NCBI GenBank assembly: GCA_015065425.1
Contig: SVQH01000017.1
Coordinates: 1-63,950 of the forward strand
Reading direction: 5' to 3'
Length of the DNA: 63,950 nucleotides
From: Oscillospiraceae bacterium
GTDB lineage: Bacteria > Bacillota > Clostridia > Oscillospirales > Acutalibacteraceae
Shown here: positions 35,971 to 45,892 of the stretch, piece after piece
How positions within the stretch are numbered: the stretch's first letter is position 1
Layout of the letters: the number at the start of each line of letters is the position of its first letter
The notes under the pieces: model-generated
Told to the model about the DNA's origin: nothing
The model's database searches: none
What the model saw: only the letters and a program-made list of their open reading frames with translations
Program-made: the position numbers and the translations under genes

Positions 35971-37377
35971 TTAATTTATCGAATCAAGATTTACACCCTT
36001 GGTCTCTTTTACCTTAAATCCAAGCATCACGACGGAAACACCGACACAGGGGACGGCAATTAACAGGCAGGTAAGCCATACGGGGAGGGCAAGCATTCCT
36101 ACAATAGCAAGAAGATAGCCGACGGCAAGACCGATTATTACTAAAAGTCCCTCTGCTCCCACAACGGAGGCTCTGATATCCGTAGGAACTTTTTCCGTCA
36201 TCATAATATTCATATAGTCTCTTCCTATCCAGTAACAGCCCTGATAAAGACCGCAGAATCCGCCGATAAGATAAGGGTTCCATAGATTATTGATTCCCAC
36301 TGCAAAAAGAATAAATCCCGTAATTGAGAGAACACCTGCACCTACAATGAGCTTCTTTCTGCCTATTGTATCGGCAATAAAGCCCGAAAAAAGTGTGAGA
36401 GTAGCATAGACAATGGGAAGCACAAACATGGACTTTGTTATATCAGAAGTGCTCATTCCCGCAATGTGCATTGAAGATTCATAATAAAGGGCAATGGCAG
36501 GCATCCCCGCATCAAAAATGATGTGGGAAATTATCAGACTTTTTGTATCCTTATTTGAAAATATATATTTTACGGCATTGAAAACACCCGACTGATTTCT
36601 CTGTGCCTTCTTTTCCTGTTTTTCTCTGAGCTTTCTCTCCTGTCTTTCTTCAAAAGGCACAGAAAGATATGCTGTTCTTTCGGCTATAAATACTTTCGTG
36701 TCCTTTGTAAATATTACAACCAGCAACGCCGCTATGATACCTGCAACGGCAGGTACAAGGAAAATCCTTCTCCAGAGCGAAGCATCATCACCCATAAGGG
36801 CATCACGAAGCAAAGGAATACACACAACACCGAAAATTCCGAGAGCTTTAAGAACACTGTAAATAGCAGCTCGAAATTTATCGGGAGCTTCTTCAAGTAT
36901 ATAAATTATCTGTATATCGTGTCCGAAGAAGAAACCGATAACGGCATAGCCTAAAAGAAAAACAAGATAATTGGGTGAAAAATAAATAATGAGAAGTCCC
37001 ACACCCATACCGAGAGTAGATATGGCAAAAAGCGGTTTTCTGCCCCATTTGTCGGCAAGTGCCTTATAAAAGGGAGTAATTGCCCCCAGCACATAGCTTA
37101 TGATACTGACAGAAGTATGAAGCGACAGTCCCTCTTCAAAGGTATAGTATTTTCCGAGGAAGGGATTATTCACAAAAAACTCCGTAACAAAAGAGGACTG
37201 AACGGAAACGGAAAGATTACTTGTAACCTCGTCAATTATGTTTACAAGTGCAATTATCACAAGCAGTACGAGAAAATACGTACTACCCGAGGGCTTTGCT
37301 GCCTTTTTCTGCAAGGAAACAAGCTGCCGTTCCTCAAAAGCCTTGGTTCTGAGAATGTTTCTTTTCGTATTTTTCAT
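35971..37377 (-). CDS. Major facilitator superfamily transporter
   Basis: The 468-residue, twelve-helix transporter has the cytoplasmic loop motif DKWGRKPL between helices 2 and 3 and its repeat DTIGRKKL between helices 8 and 9, as in sugar-porter-like MFS proteins. The N-terminus is basic, and a charged central loop (about 235-265, FEERQERKLREKQEKK) separates the halves. It is divergent from the FAD oxidoreductase at 37534. It may import a sugar or organic acid used by the adjacent enzymes; the substrate is inferred only from context. Confidence 0.85.
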   Translation of the reverse strand: MKNTKRNILRTKAFEERQLVSLQKKAAKPSGSTYFLVLLVIIALVNIIDEVTSNLSVSVQSSFVTEFFVNNPFLGKYYTFEEGLSLHTSVSIISYVLGAITPFYKALADKWGRKPLFAISTLGMGVGLLIIYFSPNYLVFLLGYAVIGFFFGHDIQIIYILEEAPDKFRAAIYSVLKALGIFGVVCIPLLRDALMGDDASLWRRIFLVPAVAGIIAALLVVIFTKDTKVFIAERTAYLSVPFEERQERKLREKQEKKAQRNQSGVFNAVKYIFSNKDTKSLIISHIIFDAGMPAIALYYESSMHIAGMSTSDITKSMFVLPIVYATLTLFSGFIADTIGRKKLIVGAGVLSITGFILFAVGINNLWNPYLIGGFCGLYQGCYWIGRDYMNIMMTEKVPTDIRASVVGAEGLLVIIGLAVGYLLAIVGMLALPVWLTCLLIAVPCVGVSVVMLGFKVKETKGVNLDSIN

Positions 37378-37485
37378 AAGATTCTCCTTCCCGTGAAAAT
37401 TGTTTTATAATTAATACTAACATAAAACTTGCAGCAAAGCAAGGAGAACAGAAAAACAAGCGAATATGTCTCATCTGCTTCGGTC

Positions 37486-37514
37486 TTTACTTTTTTTCCC
37501 TATGATAGTATAAT
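37486..37514 (+). promoter_or_regulatory. Sigma-A type promoter of FAD oxidoreductase
   Basis: A -35-like TTTACT (37486-37491) and a -10 TATAAT (37509-37514) are 17 bases apart, 19 bases before the ATG at 37534. Confidence 0.6.
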
Positions 37515-37533
37515 TTTTTATGAGGTGAAAGCT

Positions 37534-38787
37534 ATGAAATATGATCTTATTGTTGCAGGCGGCGGTCTTTCAGGCGTTGCGGCGGCGGTCAGTGCCGCAC
37601 GGGAGGGACTTAAGGTTTTATTGACAGAAAAATCCGGATGTCTCGGCGGGGCAATTTCAAACTGCCTTATTTATCCTTTCATGCCATACTGGACTCGTAC
37701 AGACAAAGACAATAAAAACAAACAATATTTATCTCAGGGCATTTTCAAGGAAATGAAAATTCGCCACGACAAATATGTTTCCGATTGCAAGGATCATGAA
37801 TTCAATTCGGAATATTTAAAAATTGTCCTTGACGATATGACTACTGAAGCCGGCGTTGATGTGCTTTTTCACGGTGTTGTTTATGACGTAAAAATAACTG
37901 ACCGACAAATAACCTCAGTGGATATAACCGCAAAAAGTCAACATATCACCGCAGAGGCGGATTTCTTCATTGATGCAACAGGTGACGGCGACTTGTTTTA
38001 CCTTGCAGGATGCGACTTTCAGCTGGGCAGGGAAAGCGACGGATTTTGTCAGCCTATGACTACCTGCTTCAGAATGAGCGGAGTTGATCTCGACCTTTTC
38101 ACAGAAGACAGACCCCGTTTACAGGAGCTTTACAAAGAAAAACAGGCAAAAGGCGAGATTACAAATCCCAGGGAAAATATACTTGTATTTTTCGGTGTGG
38201 GTGAAGATGTTCTGCATTTTAATACTACCCGCGTAATAAAGCTTGATCCCACAAATCCCTTTGATGTAAGCCGTGCAGAGGTTATTGCACGCCGTCAGAT
38301 ACATGAGCTTGTCAGTTTTTTGAAGGAAAACTCAAAAGCCTTTGACGAAAGTGCTCTTATTTCAATCGCTGTCAATATCGGTGTACGGGAAAGCCGTAAA
38401 CTCAAAGGCGTACATATTCTCACAGCGGATGAACTCATAGACTGTACCCGATTCGAGGACTCGGTTGCACTCGGAAATTACGATATAGATATACATAATC
38501 CCACGGGAACCGGTACCAGCCACAGATATTTCGGAGAAGGAGAATATTACACAATTCCCTACCGTTCACTTTTACCCAAAGAATTCGATAATCTTCTCGT
38601 TGCAGGAAGATGCATTTCCGCAACTCACGAGGCTCAGGCATCCGTAAGAATATTGCCGATATGCTGCTGTCTCGGTGAAGCAGCAGGCACAGCGGCAGCA
38701 CTGGCACACAAAACAAATAAAAATGCACATACCGTCGACATAAAAAACTTGCAAAAGAAGCTTACTGAAAACGGTGCTGTGCTGTAA
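37534..38787 (+). CDS. FAD-dependent oxidoreductase (FAD_oxidored type)
   Basis: The 417-residue flavoprotein starts MKYDLIVAGGGLSGVAAAVSAAREG, a Rossmann dinucleotide fold, with TEKSGCLGGAISN next. DATGDGDLFYLAGCDF and a C-terminal LLVAGRCISATHEAQASVR FAD-contacting block are typical of the PF12831 group common beside glycan-use genes. GAGGTG precedes the ATG at 37534; the longer frame from 37429 overlaps the promoter. The substrate, perhaps a sugar or polyol, is unknown. Confidence 0.85.
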   Translation: MKYDLIVAGGGLSGVAAAVSAAREGLKVLLTEKSGCLGGAISNCLIYPFMPYWTRTDKDNKNKQYLSQGIFKEMKIRHDKYVSDCKDHEFNSEYLKIVLDDMTTEAGVDVLFHGVVYDVKITDRQITSVDITAKSQHITAEADFFIDATGDGDLFYLAGCDFQLGRESDGFCQPMTTCFRMSGVDLDLFTEDRPRLQELYKEKQAKGEITNPRENILVFFGVGEDVLHFNTTRVIKLDPTNPFDVSRAEVIARRQIHELVSFLKENSKAFDESALISIAVNIGVRESRKLKGVHILTADELIDCTRFEDSVALGNYDIDIHNPTGTGTSHRYFGEGEYYTIPYRSLLPKEFDNLLVAGRCISATHEAQASVRILPICCCLGEAAGTAAALAHKTNKNAHTVDIKNLQKKLTENGAVL

Positions 38788-38868
38788 AATAATTATTAAC
38801 AAAAAGTTGCAAACTGACGTATCCCCTGTCAGGCAGACAAAATAACAAAAGCAGTAAAACATCCGGGG

Positions 38869-38913
38869 GGGGCTGTATCAAAACATCGTAAGCAGATGTT
38901 TTGACACAGCCCC
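38869..38913. terminator. Bidirectional terminator between convergent genes
   Basis: A 19-base stem (GGGGCTGTATCAAAACATC with its complement, one mismatch) around a seven-base loop lies between the FAD oxidoreductase and the SDR stop codons. A run of eight G begins one arm. Confidence 0.82.
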
Positions 38914-38933
38914 TTCGTTTTACATTATTCTGA

Positions 38934-39701
38934 TCAGATAGTTGTCCAACCGCCATCTACGGTAAGAAGCTGACCTGTTGTGTAGCTTGAAGCATCTGAT
39001 GCGAAGTAAACAACAGCACCGTCAAGCTCGCCTGCCTTACCCACTCTTCCCATGGGGCAATAAGCCATAACTGCCTGAGCGAATTCAGGAGTATTGATAA
39101 CCTGATCTGTCATTTCACTCTCAAAGTATGCGGGACCGATTGCATTAACGGTAATGTTGTACTTAGCCCACTCACATGCAAGAGCCTTTGTAAGCATTGC
39201 AACACCGCCCTTACTTGCACAATATGCACTGATGGGACTTCCGTTCATTGAAACTGTTGAATGGATTGAACCAATGTTAATAATTTTTCCGTAGTTCTGC
39301 TTGATCATAACTTTTCCGACTTCACGTGCCACGAAATAAACACCGTTGAGATTCGTGTTGATAGTCATATTCCAAATGCTGTCTTCCTGTAATTCAGCAG
39401 GAGCACCTGTTCCGACACCTGCATTATTTACAAGAATATCAATTCTTCCGAATTTATCTACAACAGCGGCAACGGCACTCTTGATGCTTTCGTTATCAAC
39501 AACGTCACATTTAACGGAAATGCACTCGACACCTAAAGCCTCGACTTCTGCTTTGACCTGTTCAAGTTTTTCAACTCTTCTTGCAAGTACGGCAACATTA
39601 GCACCCTCTCTTGCAAGTGCAAGTGCAAACTGACGACCAAGACCTGAAGATGCACCGGTAACTACGGCAACCTTACCACGGATATCAAACAAACTGCTCA
39701 T
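38934..39701 (-). CDS. Short-chain dehydrogenase/reductase
   Basis: The 255-residue classical SDR has cofactor motif TGASSGLGRQ, NNAGVG, catalytic Ser in IGSIHST and the YCASK Tyr-Lys pair, ending in a VDGGW C-terminal signature. GGAGG lies upstream of the ATG at 39701. Similar enzymes act as gluconate 5-dehydrogenase (IdnO-like) or 3-oxoacyl reductases; the neighbours favour a sugar or sugar acid substrate, which is inference. Confidence 0.87.
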   Translation of the reverse strand: MSSLFDIRGKVAVVTGASSGLGRQFALALAREGANVAVLARRVEKLEQVKAEVEALGVECISVKCDVVDNESIKSAVAAVVDKFGRIDILVNNAGVGTGAPAELQEDSIWNMTINTNLNGVYFVAREVGKVMIKQNYGKIINIGSIHSTVSMNGSPISAYCASKGGVAMLTKALACEWAKYNITVNAIGPAYFESEMTDQVINTPEFAQAVMAYCPMGRVGKAGELDGAVVYFASDASSYTTGQLLTVDGGWTTI

Positions 39702-39938
39702 TAAAAAATTCCTCCAATCTGAAATCAATCAACTGACGGTCTTTTATATCGACAGTAATTTACCTGAATCAATATCAAAGCCCGTCAATTCATTTTTTTA
39801 CATTTTAACTCTATCATATTGTAAAGCTGTTGTCAAACACATTTACAGTCAAAATCCGAAAAGGACGGGAAAACGAAGCTAAGGATAGTCAGTCAATCAT
39901 AAATCCGCCTCTTAATTTTCTGATTTTTCATCCGAAAT

Positions 39939-42119
39939 TTATATTAAGCTACCGGCCCGTACTTTAATTTCAAATGTTTTGTGAATATCCGCACATGAGG
40001 TGCCGACCGAAACTGTGTAATCTCCGTCATGCATACCCAAAACCATACGGCGGTCATAGTAGCAGAATGCCTCATTGGGAACTGATATACTCAGCTCAGC
40101 CTTTTTGCCCTTCTGAAGTTCAACACGCTTGTATGCTTTAAGCTCCTTCAAGGGCATTACAACGTCACAATTTATGCCTGTCAGATAAATCTGTATAACC
40201 TCTGCACCGTCGTACTCGCCCGTGTTCTCCACGGTAAGACTTATGCTCAGGCTGTCACCGTTATTAGTGCAGCGGAAATTATCCAGAGAAAAGGTGGTAT
40301 AGCTCAGACCGTAGCCGAAGGGATAGAGCGGAGAACCGTCATTTTCAATATATCCGTAGCCTCTGCCCGACGGCTTCATTGAATAAAAAAGAGGAAGCTG
40401 ACCGACAGTTTTCGGGAATGTTATGGGAAGCTTGCCGCCGGGGCTAATTTCTCCGAAAAGAAGCTCACTTATTGCCTGTGCACCCTGTTCACCGGGATAC
40501 CATGCCTCCAGCACTGCACCGCAGCCGTCCAACCAACTGCTCATATCTATGGGTGAGCCGTTAAGGAGTACAACTGCCGAATTGGGATTGGCAGCGGTCA
40601 TTCTTCTTATACTCTCCTCCTGATTTGTCTTAACTTCAAATTCAATTTTACCCACAATAACGGCATTGTCATCCTTCTGCATTTTGCGTGTTACACCCGG
40701 CAGACGGATATCGGAGCGATCCAGACCTTCACCCTCTACAAGAGCCGTCATATAAACGGCAGCATCGCACTCGGAAGCTACCTTCTCAATGTCCTCGTCC
40801 TCGGCAAAAATCACCTCGGCAAAGCCGTCCAGGTACTCACGAAGGTATTGCAAAGGTGTCTTTGCATCCTGTGCAGTCCATTTCACCTCGAACGGACCGG
40901 AATAATTCTCGCCTACGGGAATAACATCTGCACCCATACCGAACACAGCCAGCTTTTTGATTTCATTCTTCTTGAAAGGCAGAACACCATCGTTTTTCAG
41001 AAGAACCATGGATCTTCGTGCTGTTTCAAGTGCCAACTGTTTATGCTCATCACAGCGTACAAGCCTCTGAGCCTCATCTCTGTCGGCAAAGGGCTTATCC
41101 ATAAGACCGATGCTGAATTTTGCTGTCAGCACACGCAAAAGTGCACGGTCAATATCTGCCTCGTCAATCCATCCCTCATTATATGCAATCATCAAATCGT
41201 CATAAGAATTTTGCGGCAAGTCAACATCCATACCTGCCTTCAGGCTCACCGCCTGTGCTTTCCATTCTGTATCGTAAAGTCTGTGTGCTTCCCAGACACC
41301 TTCAACAGAATTATAGTCCGACACAACAAAGCCGTCAAAGCCCCACTCATTACGAAGAATATCGGTAAGCAGCCGCTCGTTACAGGTGCAGGGAACACCG
41401 TCCCAACTGTTATAGGCAGCCATAATTGACATGGCTCCACCTTGCTTAATACACTTTTCAAAGGGCTTGAGATAAACCTCACGCATAGTACGTTCGCAGG
41501 TGTCGGAAACATTTGAATCTCTTCCGCCGTAAGAATAGTTATCCGCATAGTGCTTAGGTGTTGCAATAACACCGTTTTTCTGCAGCCCTTTACAAATCGC
41601 AACACCCATATCGGAGTTTAACAGCACATCCTCACCGAAGCTTTCAATGGTTCTGCCCCAACGGCAGTCACGCACAACATTAACCACGGGGGTAAGTGCC
41701 TGTCTGACACCGACCACGGCACATTCCTTGCCGATAACATCGCCTATGCGTTCAACCAGCTCGGCGTCAAACATTGATGCCATACCAATAGGCTGCGGAA
41801 AGCATGTTGCCATCCCCCACTGTGCACCGTGAAGTGCCTCACCATGCTCAATAGGCGGAACAGACTGCGAATTGCACTCCATACTAAGGCTGATATCACG
41901 GTTTATTGCATCGGTAACCTCTGCCGGGGAAACAGGTCCGCCCCTGTGCTCATGCAAAAAATGACCGGGGTTTCGGAAATTTCCGAACTTATACATACGC
42001 CGCTCCTCATAGTCATCACGTATGGGGTACAGCATCTGACAGGAAAGCTGACAGAGCTTTTCCTCAAGCGAAAGCTTCGAGAGTAATTCCTCTGCTCGCT
42101 CATTCGGTTTCTTATTCAT
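39939..42119 (-). CDS. GH3 beta-glycosidase, cytoplasmic
   Basis: The 726-residue glycoside hydrolase family 3 enzyme has an N-terminal barrel with KHYADNYSYGGRD substrate block and the nucleophile Asp in GFVVSDYNSVEG. The middle alpha/beta sandwich includes RSMVLLKNDGVLPF, and a C-terminal fibronectin-III-like domain follows (EYDGAEVIQIYL). There is no signal peptide, so it cleaves imported oligosaccharides, likely beta-glucosides or xylosides. GGGG precedes the ATG. A promoter and palindrome lie upstream, and an AraC regulator is the next gene on the same strand. Confidence 0.92.
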   Translation of the reverse strand: MNKKPNERAEELLSKLSLEEKLCQLSCQMLYPIRDDYEERRMYKFGNFRNPGHFLHEHRGGPVSPAEVTDAINRDISLSMECNSQSVPPIEHGEALHGAQWGMATCFPQPIGMASMFDAELVERIGDVIGKECAVVGVRQALTPVVNVVRDCRWGRTIESFGEDVLLNSDMGVAICKGLQKNGVIATPKHYADNYSYGGRDSNVSDTCERTMREVYLKPFEKCIKQGGAMSIMAAYNSWDGVPCTCNERLLTDILRNEWGFDGFVVSDYNSVEGVWEAHRLYDTEWKAQAVSLKAGMDVDLPQNSYDDLMIAYNEGWIDEADIDRALLRVLTAKFSIGLMDKPFADRDEAQRLVRCDEHKQLALETARRSMVLLKNDGVLPFKKNEIKKLAVFGMGADVIPVGENYSGPFEVKWTAQDAKTPLQYLREYLDGFAEVIFAEDEDIEKVASECDAAVYMTALVEGEGLDRSDIRLPGVTRKMQKDDNAVIVGKIEFEVKTNQEESIRRMTAANPNSAVVLLNGSPIDMSSWLDGCGAVLEAWYPGEQGAQAISELLFGEISPGGKLPITFPKTVGQLPLFYSMKPSGRGYGYIENDGSPLYPFGYGLSYTTFSLDNFRCTNNGDSLSISLTVENTGEYDGAEVIQIYLTGINCDVVMPLKELKAYKRVELQKGKKAELSISVPNEAFCYYDRRMVLGMHDGDYTVSVGTSCADIHKTFEIKVRAGSLI

Positions 42120-42202
42120 AAAAACATCCCCTTTTCTTTTCTGACTGCAAATCTTATCCTTTAAGCTTAACCGTAATTATATTTATCTGGTTTGTCGGGA
42201 TA

Positions 42203-42246
42203 ATTATATCATAAATCAAAGGAAAAAAACAATAACTTCAGTTATT
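42203..42246 (-). promoter_or_regulatory. GH3 promoter with overlapping palindromic operator
   Basis: On the minus strand TTGTTT (42227-42232) and TATAAT (42203-42208) lie 18 bases apart. The perfect palindrome AATAACT-TC-AGTTATT (42231-42246) overlaps the -35. A similar TAACTCAGTTA occurs before the beta-helix gene at 54009. Confidence 0.5.
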
Positions 42247-42348
42247 ATTATGCTACTCCGATACAGAACACCTGACACTTATGAAACTGAGCATTTCAAT
42301 AAACATCAGGATACCCAACCGGTTCTGATTGCAGGTATAATTCATTGT

Positions 42349-43080
42349 CTATAGCTCCGATTTTGCTAATTTAACATACTCGGATGGTGTCATATTATAA
42401 TAGCGTTTAAATAAAGTAACAAAATATGCTTGTGACGAAAAACCGACTTCAATGCATATCTCTTTTGAGGACATTCCGCTGATAAGCAGGTTTTTTGCTT
42501 TTTCAAGCTTTTGTCTTACAATATAAGAACTGAGATTTTCTCCGATTTCTCTTTTGAAAATTTGTGATAAATAATCTGCAGAAATTCCGCAATATTTTGC
42601 AACAGCAGAAACGCTGATTTTTTCTGAAAGATTTTCGTTTATATATTTTATGCAGTTTCTTATGTGCGGAGAAAACTCGGGCTGTTTCTTATTCTTTTTG
42701 ACATCTTCTGTCAGCCTTACTATTTCAATTCCTAAGCACATAAATATTTCGTTTTTATCAGTAAGCTTGTCAATTGTTTTTATTACTCTGTCTGAAAATT
42801 CATAAGCTTTGTTTTCGTTTAACCCGCCCTGAATAGCATACCGTGTGGCAAGAGTAATTGTGCTGACAGCCATATATTTATGTTGCATTAACTCATCATC
42901 TGACATTTTCCCCATAATAATATGAGAATCTAAATTTTTAAGCTGAGTTATCAGTGATTCAATATCACCTTGCTGAACACAGGAAAACAATCGTATTTCA
43001 GCACCGTAAGGTGTATGCTTTTCATCAATAGTGTTCTTATTCTCAATCGTCTTAACTGTTACAAGTTCACCTATGTTCAT
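42349..43080 (-). CDS. AraC-family transcriptional regulator
   Basis: The 243-residue protein has a C-terminal double helix-turn-helix: ISVSAVAKYCGISADYLSQI and then MSSKEICIEVGFSSQAYFV...MTPSEYVK. The N-terminal 135 residues are helical with no recognised cupin. It probably senses a glycan breakdown product and controls neighbouring CAZyme genes. It starts four bases after the kinase stop, so the two form an operon. Confidence 0.87.
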   Translation of the reverse strand: MNIGELVTVKTIENKNTIDEKHTPYGAEIRLFSCVQQGDIESLITQLKNLDSHIIMGKMSDDELMQHKYMAVSTITLATRYAIQGGLNENKAYEFSDRVIKTIDKLTDKNEIFMCLGIEIVRLTEDVKKNKKQPEFSPHIRNCIKYINENLSEKISVSAVAKYCGISADYLSQIFKREIGENLSSYIVRQKLEKAKNLLISGMSSKEICIEVGFSSQAYFVTLFKRYYNMTPSEYVKLAKSEL

Positions 43081-43084
43081 TAAA

Positions 43085-44026
43085 TCACATCTTTTCTTTT
43101 AGCTTTTTCATTTCCTTTTTTAAACGGTTATTACATAAAACTTCCCAAAGCGGCATAATCAGACCGCCACCCAAACGGCAAGATGCTTCATTCATTGCCC
43201 CGTAATACGCCACTCTGAAATCGGCATATTCGGATAATTTATATTTTTGTTTATATACTTCATACAGTCCGTAAGCATCGCCCCACATATTGCGAAGCTG
43301 AAACAAGTCATATTCCCTGTCCGCCCACATACAAGTACATGGGTCAATAAATGCAGTGAGCTTTAAGGTTTTCGAGTCAGCCATTATGTTCATTATATTA
43401 AGGTCGCTGTGAATCAGCACAGCCTTCATCTTTTCTTCGGGCAATTTATTGAAAAGCTCCGTTGCTTCGGAAAGAAGCTGCAGCTTTTTCTTACTGAATT
43501 TTCCGTTTTCGGATAAATCTTTCAAGGCAGTGAGCCAAGGCTCCTGCTTTTCTTTTTTATAGTATTCGTACCAGCTGTCATAAGAAGGATTGGAAAGCGA
43601 GCCGAATTTTTCATTGGTGATGCTGTGCCATTGAAGCATACCTGAAACAACATCATTTGCAAATTTTTGTTTTCGGCTCTTGCTTTTCAGCAAAAAAATC
43701 GGATTTAATACATTCTGTCCTTCAACAAAGGTCATAGCTAATACTGCTGTTTCGGCATCTTCATAAGTAAAAAGAACTTCCGGCATTTTTACGGTTGTAT
43801 TTTCAGATAAAATATTAAGCTGCTGAGCTTCTTCATGCTGTGAACCCTGCACCCTGTAGGCTTTGATTGCAATAGTTTTACCGTCGGAAAGAACGGCTTT
43901 ATAAACTCTGCCAAAACTGCCGCCGCCGATGAATTTAATTTTATCGGCTTTCTTATTAAGTTTTTCAAAAACAATTTTGGGAAAAACAGGTAATAAATGC
44001 TTGTCACTGATATCAAGTATTTTCAT
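43085..44026 (-). CDS. APH/choline-kinase-like phosphotransferase
   Basis: The 313-residue protein-kinase-fold enzyme has a glycine-rich loop GGGSFGRVYKAVL and IAIKAY lysine, then VLIHSDLNIMNIM (catalytic Asp and Asn) and FIDPCTCMWADREYD (metal-binding Asp). It belongs with aminoglycoside phosphotransferase or fructosamine-kinase relatives; the loop is more like that of Ser/Thr kinases. The substrate is probably a small sugar or amino sugar. GGAGG precedes the ATG. It is cotranscribed with the AraC regulator. Confidence 0.8.
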   Translation of the reverse strand: MKILDISDKHLLPVFPKIVFEKLNKKADKIKFIGGGSFGRVYKAVLSDGKTIAIKAYRVQGSQHEEAQQLNILSENTTVKMPEVLFTYEDAETAVLAMTFVEGQNVLNPIFLLKSKSRKQKFANDVVSGMLQWHSITNEKFGSLSNPSYDSWYEYYKKEKQEPWLTALKDLSENGKFSKKKLQLLSEATELFNKLPEEKMKAVLIHSDLNIMNIMADSKTLKLTAFIDPCTCMWADREYDLFQLRNMWGDAYGLYEVYKQKYKLSEYADFRVAYYGAMNEASCRLGGGLIMPLWEVLCNNRLKKEMKKLKEKM

Positions 44027-44242
44027 TTTTCTCCTCCATTAGCTGATAAATCTGAACTGTCGGACAGCGGTGAATAAAAAATCGTAAGAAAATTTCCGCA
44101 AATATTTATAAAACCAAAGATTGCATATCATTACGCAGCCTTTGATTTAAATTTTATCATAAGATAATATTAAATTCAATAAACACAAAATTTTCATATC
44201 TGCAAATCAAAACAATCACGGAAAAGTGATAAATATATAATA

Positions 44243-44270
44243 TTGACAATTCTTTGTGTTATCATATAAT
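44243..44270 (+). promoter_or_regulatory. Sigma-A promoter of GH5 gene
   Basis: Consensus TTGACA (44243-44248) and TATAAT (44265-44270) are 16 bases apart, 30 bases before the ATG at 44300. GGAGG (44287-44291) follows. Confidence 0.82.
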
Positions 44271-44299
44271 TTAATTAACACATTCCGGAGGATAAAGAT

Positions 44300-45790
44300 A
44301 TGGACAGGATATCTGTTGAAGGTAGAAAATTTGTTGATAATTTTGGCAGAACAAGAATCTTTAACGGTGTAAATTACTGTGATAAAGGTGAATATAACGG
44401 GTGGGGCGTTCCGAGAACCTTTCATCTGAACGGCGACAAGGATTCTGAAAACCTGGTACGGGAACTCAGTGAAAACGGCTTTAACATTATCCGTCTGGGT
44501 GTAACATGGGCTGCGATTGAACCCGAACCGAACAGGTACGATGAAGAGTATATTAACAGAATCGAAGATTTTGCAAATCTTTGCGAAAAATACGGAATAT
44601 ATTTTTACCTTGATTTACATCAGGATTTATACGGCGGTCCGAGTGATGCAGGTGACGGTGCACCCCTTTGGGCTTGTATGCCGGACGGTGCGAAATTCAA
44701 ACCCGTTAAATTCGTATGGGCTGAAGGGTATTTTTTCAGAAAAGCCGTTCACAGATGTTTCGATAATTTCTGGGCAAACAAAGAATATGACGGCATTGGA
44801 ATTCAAACCCGTTTTCTTAATATGTGGACTCATCTTGCCGAAAGATTTAAGGATCATCCCGCACTTTTCGGCTTTGATTTATTCAACGAGCCTTTTCTCG
44901 GTTCAAGCGGCGGTAAGGTTTTCAGAAAGCTTATATTAAATCTTGTAAAAACGGTACTTACTGATAAACGCTGTAAAAAGCTTTGGATGATAAAGCAGCT
45001 CGTCACAGGTAATGCAATACGTGTTTTAGAGCCATTCAATGATCCCTCACTTTTCCGCAAGGTCACAAGTGCAGGAGATAAACTTGTCAAAAAATTTGAT
45101 GAAGAGGTTTATTCCGATTTTATAAGCACAGCTGCAAAAACCGTGAGAGATGTTACAGATAACGGAATAATAATTATGGAAAACAGTTACTATTCTAATC
45201 TCGGTATACCTTACTGTGCAAAAGCTGTAAACTATAACGGTGTAAGAGAGAAAAATCTCTGCTATACGCCTCATGCCTATGACCTTATGGTTGATACTCC
45301 TGCATATAAATATGCAAGTGATTCACGCGTGTGGTCCATCTTCAGTGAGCAGAAAAAAAGTGCAGATCGTCTGAATGTTCCTTTGATGGTTGGGGAATGG
45401 GGCGGTCATTCCGACGGAACAGAATGGCTATCTCATATAAATTTTCTTCTTGATAAATTTGACGAAAATCAGTGGAGCCATACATATTGGTCTTTTTACA
45501 ACGGAATGTTCACCAGTCCGATATCTCAAAGTCTTGTGAGAAGTGTGCCGGTTGCGGTTTGCGGAACAATAGAAAAATATTATTCGGACAGAGAAAACAA
45601 TGCTTTTGTTCTGGAATTTAATCAAGAGAAAGATTTCGATGTACCTACCGTAATTTATGCTCATAAAGAAATTGAAAATATTGAAACTGACGGTGAATAT
45701 ATAATTTTACCCATTGCCGACACACCGCACAGCAGAATTGAAATTAAAACAAGCATCGGGAAGCATAAGGTTATTGTCAGTTTTAAGTGA
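44300..45790 (+). CDS. GH5 glycosidase, endoglycoceramidase-like
   Basis: This 496-residue TIM-barrel glycosidase resembles GH5 endoglycoceramidases and related beta-glucosylceramidases. YLDLHQDLY lies near residue 104, the acid/base is in GFDLFNEPF (Glu197) and the nucleophile in VGEWGGH (Glu366). A C-terminal beta domain (about 410-496) follows the barrel. No signal peptide is present, so it acts in the cytoplasm, unlike secreted homologues. Glycolipid or aryl-glucoside cleavage is inferred from motif similarity. It has its own strong promoter. Confidence 0.84.
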   Translation: MDRISVEGRKFVDNFGRTRIFNGVNYCDKGEYNGWGVPRTFHLNGDKDSENLVRELSENGFNIIRLGVTWAAIEPEPNRYDEEYINRIEDFANLCEKYGIYFYLDLHQDLYGGPSDAGDGAPLWACMPDGAKFKPVKFVWAEGYFFRKAVHRCFDNFWANKEYDGIGIQTRFLNMWTHLAERFKDHPALFGFDLFNEPFLGSSGGKVFRKLILNLVKTVLTDKRCKKLWMIKQLVTGNAIRVLEPFNDPSLFRKVTSAGDKLVKKFDEEVYSDFISTAAKTVRDVTDNGIIIMENSYYSNLGIPYCAKAVNYNGVREKNLCYTPHAYDLMVDTPAYKYASDSRVWSIFSEQKKSADRLNVPLMVGEWGGHSDGTEWLSHINFLLDKFDENQWSHTYWSFYNGMFTSPISQSLVRSVPVAVCGTIEKYYSDRENNAFVLEFNQEKDFDVPTVIYAHKEIENIETDGEYIILPIADTPHSRIEIKTSIGKHKVIVSFK

Positions 45791-45846
45791 AAAGCAACAA
45801 ACTGTTTCGTTACATGTTTTCCCCTGAATAAATACACAAAATAACA

Positions 45847-45871
45847 GACTGCTCCCCCCGTGAGAGCAGTC
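45847..45871. terminator. Terminator between convergent GH5 and XRE-TPR genes
   Basis: GACTGCTC and GAGCAGTC form an eight-base stem. The minus-strand side is followed by TGTTATTTT. Confidence 0.7.
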
Positions 45872-45892
45872 ATAATATTATATATCAATCTT

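Noticed and set aside
40848-41429. A 193-codon plus-strand frame opposite GH3
   Set aside because: Shadow of the GH3 catalytic region with no start signals.
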